Positions 21,493-32,920 of a DNA stretch of 64,000 nt are shown here, in pieces. How positions within the stretch are numbered: the stretch's first letter is position 1; the number at the start of each line of letters is the position of its first letter. The stretch comes from Symbiodinium natans (taxonomy: Eukaryota; Sar; Dinophyceae; Suessiales; Symbiodiniaceae), in NCBI GenBank assembly GCA_905221605.1, contig CAJNDS010002290.1, positions 1,167,501 to 1,231,500 of the forward strand, in the 5' to 3' direction. Position numbers and translations under genes: made by a program. Under the pieces are notes generated by a model. The model saw only the letters and a program-made list of their open reading frames with translations, ran no database searches and was not told where the DNA came from.

Positions 21493-21609
21493 CCCTAAGG
21501 GTCCATGTACCCATAAAATGTATACTTGGGCCGTAAAGCTACTATATTTTATATGGGAACCTATTTAAGGCCCAAGTAAATACTCTATGGGTACATATGA
21601 ACCCTTAGG
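21493..21609. mobile_element. MITE, CCCTAAGGGTCCATGTACC family, copy 4
   Basis: Terminus CCCTAAGGGTCCATGTACCC at left and GGGTACATATGAACCCTTAGG at right, with inner ACTTGGGCC / GGCCCAAGT arms. It is the most diverged of the four copies, with a longer AT-rich centre. Confidence 0.8.
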
Positions 21610-21994
21610 CTCCATTGATCTGCATGAAACACGAAGCCCTAGGCCTTCAGCCCTAAACCCTGAACTGATCCCTGCTGCTTTAACTCTGCATGGGGGATGA
21701 TTCAGAACAAGGGTGCAGTGGAGCCGTTTTTAGTACACTACTTCTAGGGTTTGGGGTTTTTGGGTGTAGGGTTTAGGATTAGGGCTTTGGGCTTCGAAGT
21801 TTAGTTATAAGAATGCTCAAAACCTGATCCAGTGCCTTGCAATTCTGTCTATAGGTTATAGGTGGGGGTTTAGGGTGTAGGCTTTAATCTTATGCCCTTC
21901 CCTGTGATGGGCGCGCCTGCCTTTGTAACGTTGAAGTTTGGCGGTACAAAGAATACCATAAGCACTGCCTACCCTGAACCCTAAGACCTATAAG

Positions 21995-22054
21995 ATGGTT
22001 GGTGCCAGGAGCTCTTCCGCCAGGAGTGGCGGCCCTAGCAATCTGGAGAGCTCG
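21995..22054 (+). CDS. Candidate initial exon
   Basis: ATG at 21995 opens 20 codons, MVGARSSSARSGGPSNLESS, closed by a GT donor (GTGGGG) that leads into TTTAGGG sequence. A possible next exon after the acceptor ACGTCAG at about 22616 is Cys/His-rich (DSPGDCHHCGCHWP) in the matching phase. Serine-rich start; function unknown. Confidence 0.35.
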
Positions 22055-23618
22055 GTGGGGGGGTTTAGGATTTGGGTTTAGATGGGTTCAGGGTTTAGGG
22101 TTTAGGGTTTAGGGTGTAAGCAAAGGCTTGCGGTTCGGGGTATGAAGGGTTCGTGGTTTACGGTTCCGGGCTTAAAGGGTTTAGGTGCAAATAAAGGGCC
22201 TAACGGGCTGGAATCGGTATAATATAAAGGGTTTCGGGTTTCAAGGCTTGGGTTAAAAGGAATTTGGGGTTCAGGGTTCAATGTGTGTGAAGGGTTTGAA
22301 GGGTTTGGGGTTTAGAGTTCAGGGCTCAGAGTTCAGGGTTAAGGGACAAGGGTCTTAGGCTCTAGAGTTCAGGATGTGGGGTTTGGAGCAACCCTGTTAT
22401 GCTTCAATGATTCATTTTATCGGTCACTTTAGAGAGAGCTCTGAGGGCTTAGTTTCCAGGAGATCTCTTCTGGATGGAGGGCTTAGGGTATTGTTCGGCT
22501 ATTTCAGGGTAGTTCCCGTATACGTGAAGACCCTGAACCCTAAACCCTAAAGCCTAAACCCTAAACCCCAAACCCCAAACCTTCGGGGTGCTGCCGCGTT
22601 TGGTCCATTGACGTCAGGCGCGTGACTCCCCTGGCGACTGCCACCATTGCGGGTGCCATTGGCCAACTCCTGCTTCCAGGAGGGAGAGAAGGGACTGTTG
22701 GGATGTAGGGCTATCCTAAGCCCTAAACCCCTAAGCCAGGTCCCTAAACCCTAAACCCTAATCCATGTAACCCTGAACTCCAAACAACCTAGCTCCTGAA
22801 CCCGAATTAAGGAATCAAAAGGCCCCCCAAGCTCTTGCATCCCGACCGCTCGAACCCTCAATTCCGCAACCGCAAATGAAGCAGGGTTTATGGCTTAGGG
22901 TTTAGGGTTTATAAGGTTTAGGGTTATTGGTGAGTGTTTTCTAAGGTTCCTTTTAACTTTGGTGAGTGTACATATTGGGTGTCCGTTTGGGGATACAGGG
23001 TATATAAACGCTGCTTCAAATCCCACAAAGCTGGATCCCGAAATCCTGAAACATTATGCAGCAGGCAGGGCAAGCACGTTTAGGGTGTTGTGGCTTACGG
23101 ATGCCAAGCCTTCCCTCTAAGCCCTAAACCCTAAACCCTAAACCCTCTCCTCGCTACTGAATGCCGGGGCCTTTGGTGGGATGGTGGCTTAGCAGCCATC
23201 GAGCCAAAAGCTCCAGGCCATCCCAAACCAGAATTCCTAAACCTTAAGCCGAGTGACTCTGGCAAGAGTCCAGCGCTCTTTCTTCGGCGAATTGGGATCG
23301 GAGGCTGCCAGCCCGACCCAAACTGTAGAGTTTTGGCTTCAGGGTTTGGCGTTTGGGGTTTACAAGTCGTGTATAGTCTCGAAACTACAAGTTCCTCTTC
23401 GATTGCACAACTCCTTATTGCCTAAACCGTGGGGTTTAGGGTTTAGGAATTTCCCGAAACATGTCATTCTCCCGGGGGGTTCCCCCGCTCTAATACCCTT
23501 TGGAAGAGCAAACGGTGAGGACCACACGGAGTCGGCACGGAGCTTGGTAACTATTCTCAGCGGGTCTGGGGTTTAGGATTTAGGGAGTATTTTTGGCCGG
23601 GCACGAGAATGCGGTCAG

Positions 23619-24271
23619 AAGCTTGGTAATGTGGGGCAAGATCCCGTATCGCGAGTAGAACAGGTGGGCCAGAGTTTAGGGTTTAGGGTTTAGAGTTTAG
23701 GGTTTAGGGTTTAGGGTTTAGGGTTTAGGGTTTAGGGTTTAGGGTTTAGGGTTTAGGGTTTAGGGTTTAGGGATGGTTTAGGGTTTAGGGTTTAGGGCTT
23801 AGGGTTTAGGGTTTAGCCTTAAACCGACAAGCTCCAGATCTTAAACCCATGGCTTCCTTCTAGAGGATCGGGGGACTTACAAAGTAGGTTGTCTACCTAA
23901 ACCCTAAACCTCGGAAATCAGAGGAGAAAAAATGCCCAAGTATGGCCAGGTTCTAGGGTTGCTTGAAATCGAACAAAGTACAGCTTCCACCGATCCTCCG
24001 AGTAGGACTTAGGATTGGGGATTTCAGGTGTTTAGGGTTGGGACGTGGGTGCGAAGAACGTCCAGCAACCGCCTAAACCGCCCGAGAGTGGCCAGAAGAT
24101 ATAGGGAGTTTAGGGTTCAGGGTTAGAGTTCAGGGTGGCCCTCGCACCATGTCGACAGACTCAGAACGGACTGCTGAGGCGGCAGTGGGGTCTATGCCAA
24201 AGATGGAGCCACCCCCGCATCCCGCTGTCTCCTGGCACCAGATAGGAGGACAGCGCTTGATTGTGCGTTAA
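23619..24271 (+). CDS. Two-exon C-terminal fragment, product unknown
   Basis: Exon 23619-23663 (acceptor GGTCAG, donor GTGGGC) reads KLGNVGQDPVSRVEQ. It joins in phase to 24134-24271 (acceptor GTTCAG|G), which reads GGPRTMSTDSERTAEAAVGS, continues PKMEPPPHPAVSWHQIGGQR and stops at TAA. The intron between them is mostly a TTTAGGG array. Alternatively the ATG at 24149 starts a 40-residue ORF. Possible upstream exons lie within 23253-23576. No family recognised. Confidence 0.4.
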
Positions 24272-24758
24272 CGGGTGTTGGGAGGCTGTTGAGGATTGGC
24301 AAAAGGGAAAGACTTGACCGATTTCCGTTTATACGTTTCTTTTTCTGAGGGAAATTCAGGCGATTACCAGGATTGAGTCAGCCTTTTGGTCTGTGGTCCG
24401 CTCTGATGACGTCTTTCTCCCTTTTGGGGGGTAGATGGTCTTGGCAACTATAAGCGTTGATGTGTCAAGCCAGGTTGTTTTTTTCCTTCAGGTATGCTGT
24501 GGTTGCTTGTATCGCCGGCATGCCTCATATATGCATCCTGCAACGCAGTTTTGGCAGGAAGTCGTATTTGTTTTCTTGTTGGGCGAAGATTGCTCAAGGA
24601 AATGCTTTCGGGTGTGGGGTCCCAAACCTGTAAAACGTGGAAAGGCCCTACCACAGCTTACAACTGGTGCTAGCCGCTAGCCTAGACCCCTTCTCCTGCT
24701 CTTTCTCACTTGCCCGGATAGGTCAAATGTAGGGTCAGGGGATGGACACGGCCGAAGG

Positions 24759-24878
24759 CTTACTGTTGGTTAGTAGGGAATGGGGGTACCCTATAGCCCC
24801 CTACAATATACCCTTTCAAGGATTATATAGGATTATATAGGTACCTCATTCCCTCATTCCCTACGAACCAACAGTAAG
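24759..24878. mobile_element. Foldback element, CTTACTGTTGGTTNGTAGGGAA family
   Basis: The left arm begins CTTACTGTTGGTTAGTAGGG; the right arm ends CCCTACGAACCAACAGTAAG. Inner phrases (CATTCCCTCATTCC, GATTATATAG doubled) are shared with 35194-35290. No coding capacity. Confidence 0.8.
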
Positions 24879-25137
24879 AAGAGGGCGATCCCTTGTTCTT
24901 CACGCAAGCTTGAAGGGACGGGGGAGGAGCAGAGGAAGTCAAAGAATTTAGGGTCCAGGGACTTCGAGTTTCCAACCAGAAGTCGGGTTCTCATCATCCC
25001 AAGTATGTTTTCGGGAGTATTCCTTACGTAAGGGGTTTTGGGGCGTTCATGGGGTTCAGATTTGGTTCTCTAAACCTAAAAACCTATAAGCCCTAAACCC
25101 CTAAACCTCTAAACCCCCTAAACCGCGGGTATCTCAG

Positions 25138-26055
25138 GGACGACCAGACGCCCAGGCTTCAACGTGCGCTTCATGAAGGACTTGGCAGCAATGGTCATGG
25201 AGGCACCGTTTAGGGTTTAGGGCCTTTAGGGTTTAGAGTTTAGGGTTGAGGGTTTAGGGTTTAGGGTTAGGGAGCATGATCCGATGTATAACAGTCTTCA
25301 AATCCACCCAAAAATAGCGGTTCTAACTAAATGGGTCCTGCAGGGGCTCAGGATTGTCCCCGTCAGATGCCACAGGGGCCAGCTGGGTACCGTTCTGGGC
25401 ACGCGCCCCAGAGACAGGCATATCGTCAGCAGCGGTGTCCGAAGCTCGCTCCGCATTGCTCCGCGGGAGCGCGCAGAAGGCTTCTCCGAAGCCCTGCGCT
25501 CGCGCAAACCTTTTCGGAAGCTGAGCTTCTCTGTGACCCCTAAACACTGAATGGGTCCTGAACTTACCCGAAGACATGATACTTGATGGAGGTGGAATAA
25601 ACAACTGCCCAGCAGATCCGTTCTCGTGAGTTAAGCTAAGTCGTTAACACCTCTAGAATTCAAAAACACACCCGTTCTAAGTGATTCTTGGCCCCTAAAC
25701 CCTAAGCCCTAAGCCCTAAACCCTAAACCCTAAACCCTAAACCCCCCAAAGCCCTCAACATCTTGAGGTCACTTTCTTGGCTCTCGAAGCCAAAGAACCC
25801 CGATACTTGCGAGCTTCAGCTCATATTGAAGCCGAAGAACGCCGATCCGGATGGGCCTTTGTGGCTTAAGTTTTAGGGTTGAGAGTTTAGGGTTTAGGAT
25901 TTAGGGTTTAGGGTTTAGGGGCTCTTTAGACCTCATCTACATTAAAGAAAAGTAGAAGCGAAGTCCGCTCTGCCCTGCGCTGGGGGAGGCCTTGCCAGAC
26001 TTCGCGGAGGCGGAGTTCAAGATGATGGGTCGGCCTCCGAGCACGGGGGACTTTG
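25138..26055 (+). CDS. Candidate exon cluster, products unknown
   Basis: 25138-25207 (acceptor ATCTCAG|G, GT donor) reads TTRRPGFNVRFMKDLAAM and lies between a CCCTAAA and a TTTAGGG array. 25340-25540 is a long GC-rich stretch open in several frames on both strands, so its coding strand is unresolved. 25768-25869 (acceptor TCTTGAG|G) is open as ALEAKEPRYLRASAHIEAEE to a stop, or in another frame as KPKNPDTCELQLILKPKNAD; arrays flank it in the usual order. About 25980-26050 reads LPDFAEAEFKMMGRPPSTG. None is recognised, and their joining is not shown. Confidence 0.35.
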
Positions 26056-26189
26056 GGTGTTTCTTTTTTGTTTGGGGGGGGGGTTAGGGTTTAGGGTTTA
26101 GGGTTTGGGGTTTAGGGTTTAGGGTTTAGGGTTTAGGGTTTAGGGTTTAGGGTTCAGGGTTTAGGGTTTAGGGTTTAAAGTTTCGGGTT

Positions 26190-26342
26190 TTGGGGGGGGG
26201 GAGGGGGGAGGGGGGAGGGGGGGAGGGGGGAGGGGGGGGAGGGGAGGGGGGAGGGAGGGCGGAGGGGAGGGGGAGGGGGGAGGGGGGAGGGGGGGAGGGG
26301 AGGGGAGGGGGGGAGGGAGGGGAGGGGGGGGTGGGGTGGGGT
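26190..26342. repeat. Very G-rich minisatellite (GGGGGGA-type)
   Basis: About 150 nt consist almost only of G with single A spacers, flanked on both sides by TTTAGGG sequence. It is a strong candidate for G-quadruplex formation. The Gly-rich frame over it is not a gene. Confidence 0.9.
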
Positions 26343-26461
26343 TTAGGGTTTGTAGGGCTCAGGGGGTCTTAACGAGCTTGCATGACGTCGCACAGCTATC
26401 TCCATCTCACCTGCGGTCAGCCCCCCCCGGCATCGCTTCCCGCCCAGAGCGTCATGGTACT

Positions 26462-26560
26462 GTAGCCCAGTGGTGCCCTTCATCCTTTTCTTGGTTCAAG
26501 GTTCCCTAAAGCACCCAGCCAAAAAAACAGGTGTCCATGGAAAAGGGAAACCAAGCACCT
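26462..26560. mobile_element. Fragment of the GTAGCCCA foldback family
   Basis: GTAGCCCAGTGGTGCCCTTC and TTTTCTTGGTTCAAGGTTCC match the left half of the complete element at 32249-32349. Related pieces lie at 28563-28650, 33068-33125 and 54640-54740. Confidence 0.5.
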
Positions 26561-28058
26561 GCCCCGGTGTAGCAACATTTCTGCGAAAGCCGCTGAGGTC
26601 GAACAAGACAAAGGCAACCAACCCTAAACCCTAAACCCTAAACACTAAACACTAAACCCTAAACCCTACACCCTAAACCCTAAATAGGGTGCCCTTATAT
26701 GCCCTTATTGTAAGATGGTTACTGCGCGGGCGACCAAGATTACGTCCATGCATGTTATGCCGATCCATTGCCCTAGAACTCTAGGATTCAGGCCAACCTT
26801 TGGGTTTAGGGTTCAGGGTTCAGGGTTCAGGGTTTAGGGTTTAGGGTTTAGGGTTTAGGGTTTAGGGTTTAGGGTTTAGGGTTTAGGGTATGCTTTGTCA
26901 GGTTAGGGCTTTTTTGGAGTCTCTTTTGGCAAACTCATGCGCCGACCCTGCGGGGCAAAACTGGCAGTGCCAAGTTCTTCCCTGACAAAAACTCCTAACA
27001 CCCTGATTTGCGAACAAGAATTACCCTAAACCCTAAACCCTAAACCCTAAACCCTAAACCCTAAACCCTAAACCCTAAACCCTAAACCCTACGTTTTAGA
27101 GCATGGCAGCAGCCAATAACCCTAACCCCTACCGAAACCCAAACCCCTACCGAAACCCAATGTAGCTAAGCCTGAAACTTTTCCCGAGGATGGGTCTTTC
27201 CCACTGCCTACCTGGATGAGGGCCAGCACGGCCCTAAGCCGCCGAGAACCATACATCCTAATCCCTAAACCCGACAAAGTCTGCACACCCAATTCCCTGT
27301 GAACCCCATAAACCCAAAAGAACGAAAAACTCAACGTCTGGTATGTGACTGGAAAGACGACACGAAACCCTACATTCCACATGTCCAAAGCCTGGCGGGT
27401 TACTGGGTGTTTAGGATTTTAGTGAGGTTGCGGAGGGAGGGATACGGAGACGAACATTTGTCCTCCTAGGACCTCCATTGATTCATGCAGCTTAGTGATT
27501 ACAGGGTTTAGGCTTCCTTCTTGAAGGCATGGATACCGGGTTTCTGGGTTCTGTGTCGTTAAGGACGGCCTAGTGTTAGAGCGGAATTGGAAGTCGAGGG
27601 CGTGACGTTCAGAAACTTGAAACCCTGTGCCAAGGTTTGAACTCTCAATTTCCCGCAACGCAGGACCCTAAATACTTAGCGCTCCTATCCCCTTCACAAT
27701 TCCAAGGAAGTTATACTCTGATTTCCGTACCAAACATTTCCATTCCCTCCCAACAATCTACTCGCCCCCACAATGGACGTGTGTTTCAAATGCATGGTGT
27801 GTCAAGGTTGGCTTTGATCCAGGAGGTTTCGGGGGTTCGGGGTTTAGGGTTCGGGTTTAAGGTTTAGGGTTTAGGGTTTAGGGTTTAGGGTTTAGGCTTT
27901 AGGGTTTAGGCTTTAGGGTTTAGGGTTCAGGGTTCAGGGTTCAGGGTTTAGGGTTTAGGGTTTAGGGATTAGGGTTTAGGGTTGAGGGTCTAGGGTTTAG
28001 GGTTTAGGGTTTAGGGTATAGGGTTTAGGGTTTAGGGTTTAGGGTTTAGGCCTCCCAG

Positions 28059-28130
28059 GATGCGCCAGCTACTTGCCAGAGCTGCAGAAATTCAGGCCAC
28101 CCAGCTCTACAGATTGGGGCCCTTCTTGGA
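28059..28130 (+). CDS. Candidate coding exon, frame unresolved
   Basis: Acceptor GCCTCCCAG|G and a GT donor bracket a 70-nt island open in all three frames, for instance MRQLLARAAEIQATQLYRLG or CASYLPELQKFRPPSSTDWG. Arrays of TTTAGGG type lie on both sides, an exception to the usual order. Confidence 0.3.
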
Positions 28131-28212
28131 GGTTCAGGGTACTTACTAACCAATTTTAGGGTTTAGGGTTTAGGGTTTAGGGTTTAGGGTTTAGGGTTTA
28201 GGGTTTAGGGTA

Positions 28213-28318
28213 ACTGTACTTATAACCCACTTATAAGCCCCTTAAGTGCCCTAATATGGTTATACTTGCAGTTCTAAGTACAGTTATAGTTGGTTAATAA
28301 GTACCACGAACCTTCAAG
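28213..28318. mobile_element. Foldback element, CCTTAAGTGCCCTAATATGG family, copy 2
   Basis: The core 28215-28263 matches 3635-3683 with about three substitutions. The element follows a TTTAGGG array directly, as copy 1 does, so the insertion context is shared. The right arm contains AGTACCACGAACCTTC. Confidence 0.7.
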
Positions 28319-28892
28319 TAGGGTTTAAGGGCCGTCTTGGGGTGTAGGGGTGGGTTTAGTTTCTTATGTATACATACAGGGTTTAAGTTAACGCTAGAGG
28401 GTTTGAGGGTTCAGGGTTGCCCCCCCCCCCCCCCCAACCAAAAAAAAACAAAACGAATTAAAAACAAAAAAAACAAACGATGCCTCGGGCCTGGAACCCT
28501 GAGAAGCTCGGTTTGGTCTTGTCTACTGCGCAGTTTAGGATTTCGTGTTTGCGGTTTACAGTTTAGCCCAGTCGTGCCCTGTTCCGTTGTTGTTTGGGGT
28601 ACAAGGTTCCCGGTAAAGCATCCAACCTGCAAAAAGGGTATAATCCCTTCCTTTTCTTAAACGCCCCCCTAAGTATAAAAACACTTTCCGGAAATCCTGC
28701 TGAAACCGACCCAGCCTTTCAAACCCTATTCCGATTTAGGGCGGGGGGATGGGGGGGTTCAGGGGCTACCCAAGCCCTCAAGCCCACCAACATCCTGAAG
28801 CTCCCTTCCCTCCTTTCCCTCCCAGCCCTCCTCAGGGTTAAGTCATTTCTTAAACCCTCCAAAGCCTGAAGCCTACACCCTAAACCCTTTGG

Positions 28893-28985
28893 ACCCCAAA
28901 CATGACATTTGGATAAACTCCCCCCTAATAATAAAAAACACATTTCGAGTTCATTGGCGGGGGGCGTTAATATTAGGGGGAAGGG
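28893..28985. mobile_element. Foldback element, CCCCTAATATTAA family
   Basis: CTCCCCCCTAATAATAAAA at the left and GTTAATATTAGGGGGAAGGG at the right form the arms. Same family as 32921-33052. Confidence 0.6.
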
Positions 28986-29319
28986 CTCGCGTAATTCCTT
29001 CATCCGGGACCATCACCCCCCTTATTTTTTCCCATTTCCCTCCCGCCCAGGCAGCTTTTATGGCAAATTTATGGCGTGCCGTAGAAATCTGAATCTGAGC
29101 CCCACCTATCCTTACTACAAAAGTCGCGCTGCTGTCCCTACATCCTATACCCTACAAATCCAGAAACCACCACCCCAAACCATCCCTAAACCCGATTGAG
29201 GCCCAAGAAAGGTTCGCTGGCTTTTTGGTTGAAGCTTTGGGTCCGTCGGACAGCTAAGTCCCGTTGCATCAGGCTCTAGAGTATTCTAATTAAGGCCCCT
29301 GTATTACCCTCTTTCGGAC

Positions 29320-29595
29320 CCTGCCGCCGAAGTGAGTCCGACTAGCTTCAGTGCCCAGATTGGAGTGGGGCTCATGTATTGCAAGACTGCAGTACTGCAT
29401 ACAGGAGTAGGGTTAGGGAGTAGGGTTTAGGGTTTAGGGTTTAGGGTTAGGGTCAGAATACGTCAGAACTGTGTCATCACTAACGCCTAGCTTACCGGGA
29501 TACCGGTTCCTAAGCCATCATGAAGCGAAGTCCCAACTCTACCCAGAGATTTCTCGGGGCCCCCATCGCGACATCTGAACTGAACCGGACATGGG
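29320..29595 (+). CDS. Candidate exons, products unknown
   Basis: About 29322-29405 reads DPAAEVSPTSFSAQIGVGLM. ATG at 29520 opens MKRSPNSTQRFLGAPIATSE and continues into the TTTAGGG array after about 29592. Weak support: open frames and composition only. Confidence 0.25.
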
Positions 29596-29811
29596 GTTTA
29601 GGGTTTAGGGTTTAGGGTTTAGGGTTTAGGGTTTAGGGTTTAGGGTTTAGGGTTTAGGGTTACTAGCTAGACAGACTCAGGGGTTGATAAAGGGTGTCAG
29701 TTTCAGGGCTTTAGGGTGTAGGGTGCTGCGGCACTTCCTGAAGCCTTGGGTCCGAGTCCCTAAACCCTAGACCCTGTTTATGGTTTAGGGTTTAGGGTGT
29801 AGCGTTATGAG

Positions 29812-29889
29812 GTCGGGCTTCGCCCCCTCCCGCACTGCGATGCTTGTCGGGCACACCTCGGGCACGTAGTGGACTTTGTGCGCGAGAAG
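29812..29889 (+). CDS. Candidate exon resembling the MsrB zinc motif region
   Basis: Twenty-six codons between acceptor TTATGAG|G and a GT donor (GTGCCG) read VGLRPLPHCDACRAHLGHVV and then DFVREK. The CxxC..HLGHV arrangement is that of methionine-R-sulfoxide reductase B (zinc Cys pair followed by AHLGHVF). The usual next elements (DG..., RYCIN) were not found in neighbouring islands, so the assignment is tentative. The exon lies downstream of a TTTAGGG stretch and upstream of CCCTAAA, opposite to the usual order. Confidence 0.4.
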
Positions 29890-30564
29890 GTGCCGCAGGG
29901 AAGACTCTGATTGGGTTCGGGGCACTAAACCCTAAATCCTAAACCCTAAACCCAAAACCAGGTTGTGGCGGATGGAGGCTTAAAGGAATCATTATCTTGC
30001 CGTGACTAACATCATTCCCTATAGCCATAATCTTTAACAAGTTTGATATTGTTCATATAAAACCAAGGGCAACACTAAAAGGATTGTTGTACTATGGTTC
30101 TAAGGGAAGTATAGAAATCCCCGCTGCGCCAGATGTTGGGCCTGTGTTCGCCCCTTTGGCGCAGGGAGGTTCTTGGAGGCTTGAAGCTTGGCGTCCTGCG
30201 CACCCATATGCAGAGGATTTTGTGTGTATGGCGGGGGGGGGGGGTGGGGTGGGGCGGGGGGGGGGAGGAAGGGCTTTAGGGATCAGCGTACTTCGTAGAC
30301 CCCAAAGCCCCGTTGTCGAAAGGGTGCCCTTGTAAGTAAACCCCTAAGCCCTACAAGCCCTGAAGCCTGTAAACCCTAAACCTTTATGGCGTTAGTTGTT
30401 CTTTATAGCCTAACTAGCAGGTTTACTCTTCTTACCTGGACTCTACAAGTGCAGTTGCTTTGGGTTTAGTACTGGCTGTGCAAGTTTATGGCATGGTGCC
30501 CTAAACGCTAAACCCTAAACACCAAACCCCATACCCTAAACCCAAAACCCTAAGCTCCTGCCAG

Positions 30565-30639
30565 ATGCCGCGGCTGAATGCCACCTTGAGTGAGTTCCTC
30601 CAGCTTTACTGCAAGAAGGTGAAGCAGTCAGGCCTGTAG
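30565..30639 (+). CDS. Candidate terminal exon
   Basis: Acceptor CTGCCAG follows CCCTAAA-type sequence; the frame reads MPRLNATLSEFLQLYCKKVK and ends at TAG after QSGL. Helical, basic C-terminus. Product unknown. Confidence 0.3.
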   Translation: MPRLNATLSEFLQLYCKKVKQSGL

Positions 30640-32248
30640 CGGGTCTGGCTCCGGCAAGAGGGTTGGTAGGGTTTGTTTAGGTCTGCTGTGCCTCGCGCTT
30701 GCTTTTGTGGCGGGTTTGGGTGACTTTCGACATGGGAGGTATGATGATTGAAGATTGGGTGTGTGGGGATTTGGGGGCTGTTGGGGGTTGGGCGGGGGGA
30801 TATCGGATGCATGCACATATCATAGCCGAAAACTCGGCAGTGTGCCAAAGAGCATCCGGTGCAAGCTAGCTTGCGGCAGGAAAGGTCCAAGACTTTCCTC
30901 TCCCGCCAGGCCCGTTCTCTGACGAGGGTTTAGGCAAGAAAGCTAGGGCAGCTACATAAACGTGGGTCAGGCCATCGGTATATCTTCATTTCCCTCACTT
31001 AAATCCTATAGAACTTAATAGCCCTTTATAAACCCTAAACCCTGGAAACCCTATAAACTCACAAACCCCATACGTCCTATACACTTAAGACTCTTAAAAG
31101 CCAAAACCCTGCTGCAGAGTCCGTTGCCCCGCCTGTGGGGCCTTTTAATGTCCAACCGACCTAGACTCCCTCCCGGGGAGATGTGCGGCGCGCATGTCCG
31201 CAAACCAGGTGTGGCTTTAGGGTTTCAGGGTTCAGGGTTCAGGGTTTAGGGTTTAGGGTTTGGGGTTTTAGGGTTTAGGGTTTAGGGTTTAGGGTTTAGG
31301 GCTTAGGGTTTAAGGTTTAGGGTTTAGGGTTTAGGGTTTAGGGGCTGAAGTTTGGCTTCGGGTTTCAGAACCTGCAGTTGGCTAAGCCTGCTTCCAACAA
31401 GACTCAAGACAGCCCTGAACATTGCAGCCAGCATCCAGCACTTCTTTACAGTTTAATGTTGCACTGTCTTTAGTATGGGCCCCCCCCCCTCCCCCCACCA
31501 ACAAATTTGGACCCTCTATAAACGCGTGGCGCGGCGACCCCCCCAAACAAATTGGCGGGGTGGGAACCGTTTCCTTTCCCAAGCAACTCTTCAGTTTGAC
31601 TTGTGCTGCTTTAGGGTCTTAGGGTTTCGGGGGTTCGGGCTAGGTTTAAGGTTTAGGGCTAACGTTTAGGGTTGAGGGTTTTGGGGTTAAGGGGTTCAGG
31701 GTTTATAGAGGCTTTGGGGTTGAGGGGTGTAGGCTTTGGGTTTTTTAGGGTTTAAAGGGTTTGGAGGGTTTGTAGGGTTTTAGAGCTTTTCGGGTTTCGG
31801 GTTGCGGGTTTTTGGAGGTTTGGCCCTGGCGTGTTTCCGCTGATCTTCCCCGCTATTGTATCTGCTTTATGCTTGAACCCTAAACCCCCAAACCCTAAAC
31901 CCTAAATCCCTAAACCCTAAACCCTAAATCCCTAGAACCTAAAACATGAAACCCCAAACCCTCAACCCCAAGTTCAACCCTCTTAACTGGCTGTTGTTGT
32001 GTTTTGGTTTTAGGGCTTTTAGGGTTTAGGGTTGAGGGTTTAGGGTTTAGGGGGGGTCAGGGGAAGTTTGGGTTTGGAGGGTATTTTAGGATGTGGGTTT
32101 CAAAGTTTAGGGCTTTTTGGTTCAGGACCAGTAGGCCTAGGGGCTAGGGTAGTCTACCCCATCTATCTGAGCACGTGTGCCCTTGGAGATCTCAACCCTC
32201 AGCCTTAGACCCTTCTTACCTTTGGGGTCTCGCGGTTTAGGGTTCTTG

Positions 32249-32349
32249 GTAGCCCACTGGTACCCTTTTCCCTTTCTTGGTTCTGGTTCCCTTATGAAGT
32301 CACCAACCGAAAAAAGGGTGCCCTTATTATAATATGGTTACTGGGCTAC
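32249..32349. mobile_element. Foldback element, GTAGCCCA...TGGGCTAC family, complete copy
   Basis: The termini GTAGCCCA and TGGGCTAC are inverted; inside are GGTACCCTTTTCCC and its partner AAAAAAGGGTGCCC. About 101 nt. Fragments occur at 26462, 28563, 33068 and 54640. Confidence 0.65.
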
Positions 32350-32443
32350 TAAGGGTTTGGGGTTAGGGGGGGTGGAGGGGTTTAGGGTTTACCCGCGATT
32401 CCCATTGCAAGGCACAGATGGGGTGACCCCAGAAGTATTCCAG

Positions 32444-32690
32444 GGTTAGAGCCCATCAAAGCGTTGGAACATGCAGTTTCAGGCGCTTTTCGAGTTTTCT
32501 GCCCCTTAGGGTTGAGGATAAACCATAAACCGGAAACCGCCACTAATGATCCCTAAACCCTAAACCCTAAAACCTAACCCCTAAACCCTAACCCGTAAAC
32601 CCTAAACCCTAAACCCTGATCCAGGCTAGAGATCGCATCCTTCTCTCGTGCTCAAGCTTCTCGAAATGTCTAAACCCTTGATGCCTCAAG
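32444..32690 (+). CDS. Candidate exons, products unknown
   Basis: After the acceptor TATTCCAG a frame reads LEPIKALEHAVSGAFRVFC. A second island after GATCCAG (about 32626) reads LEIASFSRAQASRNV to a stop. A CCCTAAA array precedes the second. Weak support. Confidence 0.25.
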
Positions 32691-32920
32691 CATGAACCCT
32701 ATCTGTGTAGGGTTGAGGGCCAAGTTGAGGGTTTAGGGTTTAGGGTTTAGGGTCTAAGGTTTAGGGTTTAGGGTTTAGGTTTAGGGTTTAGGGTTTAGGG
32801 TTTAGGGTCGTGGAAGGCGCATTGAACACCTCTCTTGAATGCCAAACCCCCAGACCCTGAGGCCAAAAGCTCAGGTCCAAGACCAAAAGACGAGATCCAG
32901 ACCCTGAACCACAATAATCC

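Larger units (their letters stand above)
16000..26400. repeat. Heptamer arrays and other non-coding content of 16-26.4 kb
   Basis: CCCTAAA arrays: 17093-17200, 17363-17478, 18475-18515, 18712-18867 (CCCTAATAA units), 20952-21046 and 25693-25742. TTTAGGG arrays: 16189-16219, 17604-17660, 22093-22115, 23673-23832, 25205-25270, 25877-25920 and 26084-26180. Homopolymer G or C runs lie near 16026-16048, 18551-18567 and 21217-21232. An AT-rich, gene-free patch covers about 19110-19330, and another follows 20800. Dispersed non-telomeric repeats also occur (16450-16545 and 17882-17970 share one sequence; 17258-17370 is related to 33362-33474). Confidence 0.8.

Noticed and set aside
25298-25604. Choosing one strand for the GC-rich open region
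   Set aside because: Frames on both strands look equally protein-like; I left the strand unresolved rather than name a gene.
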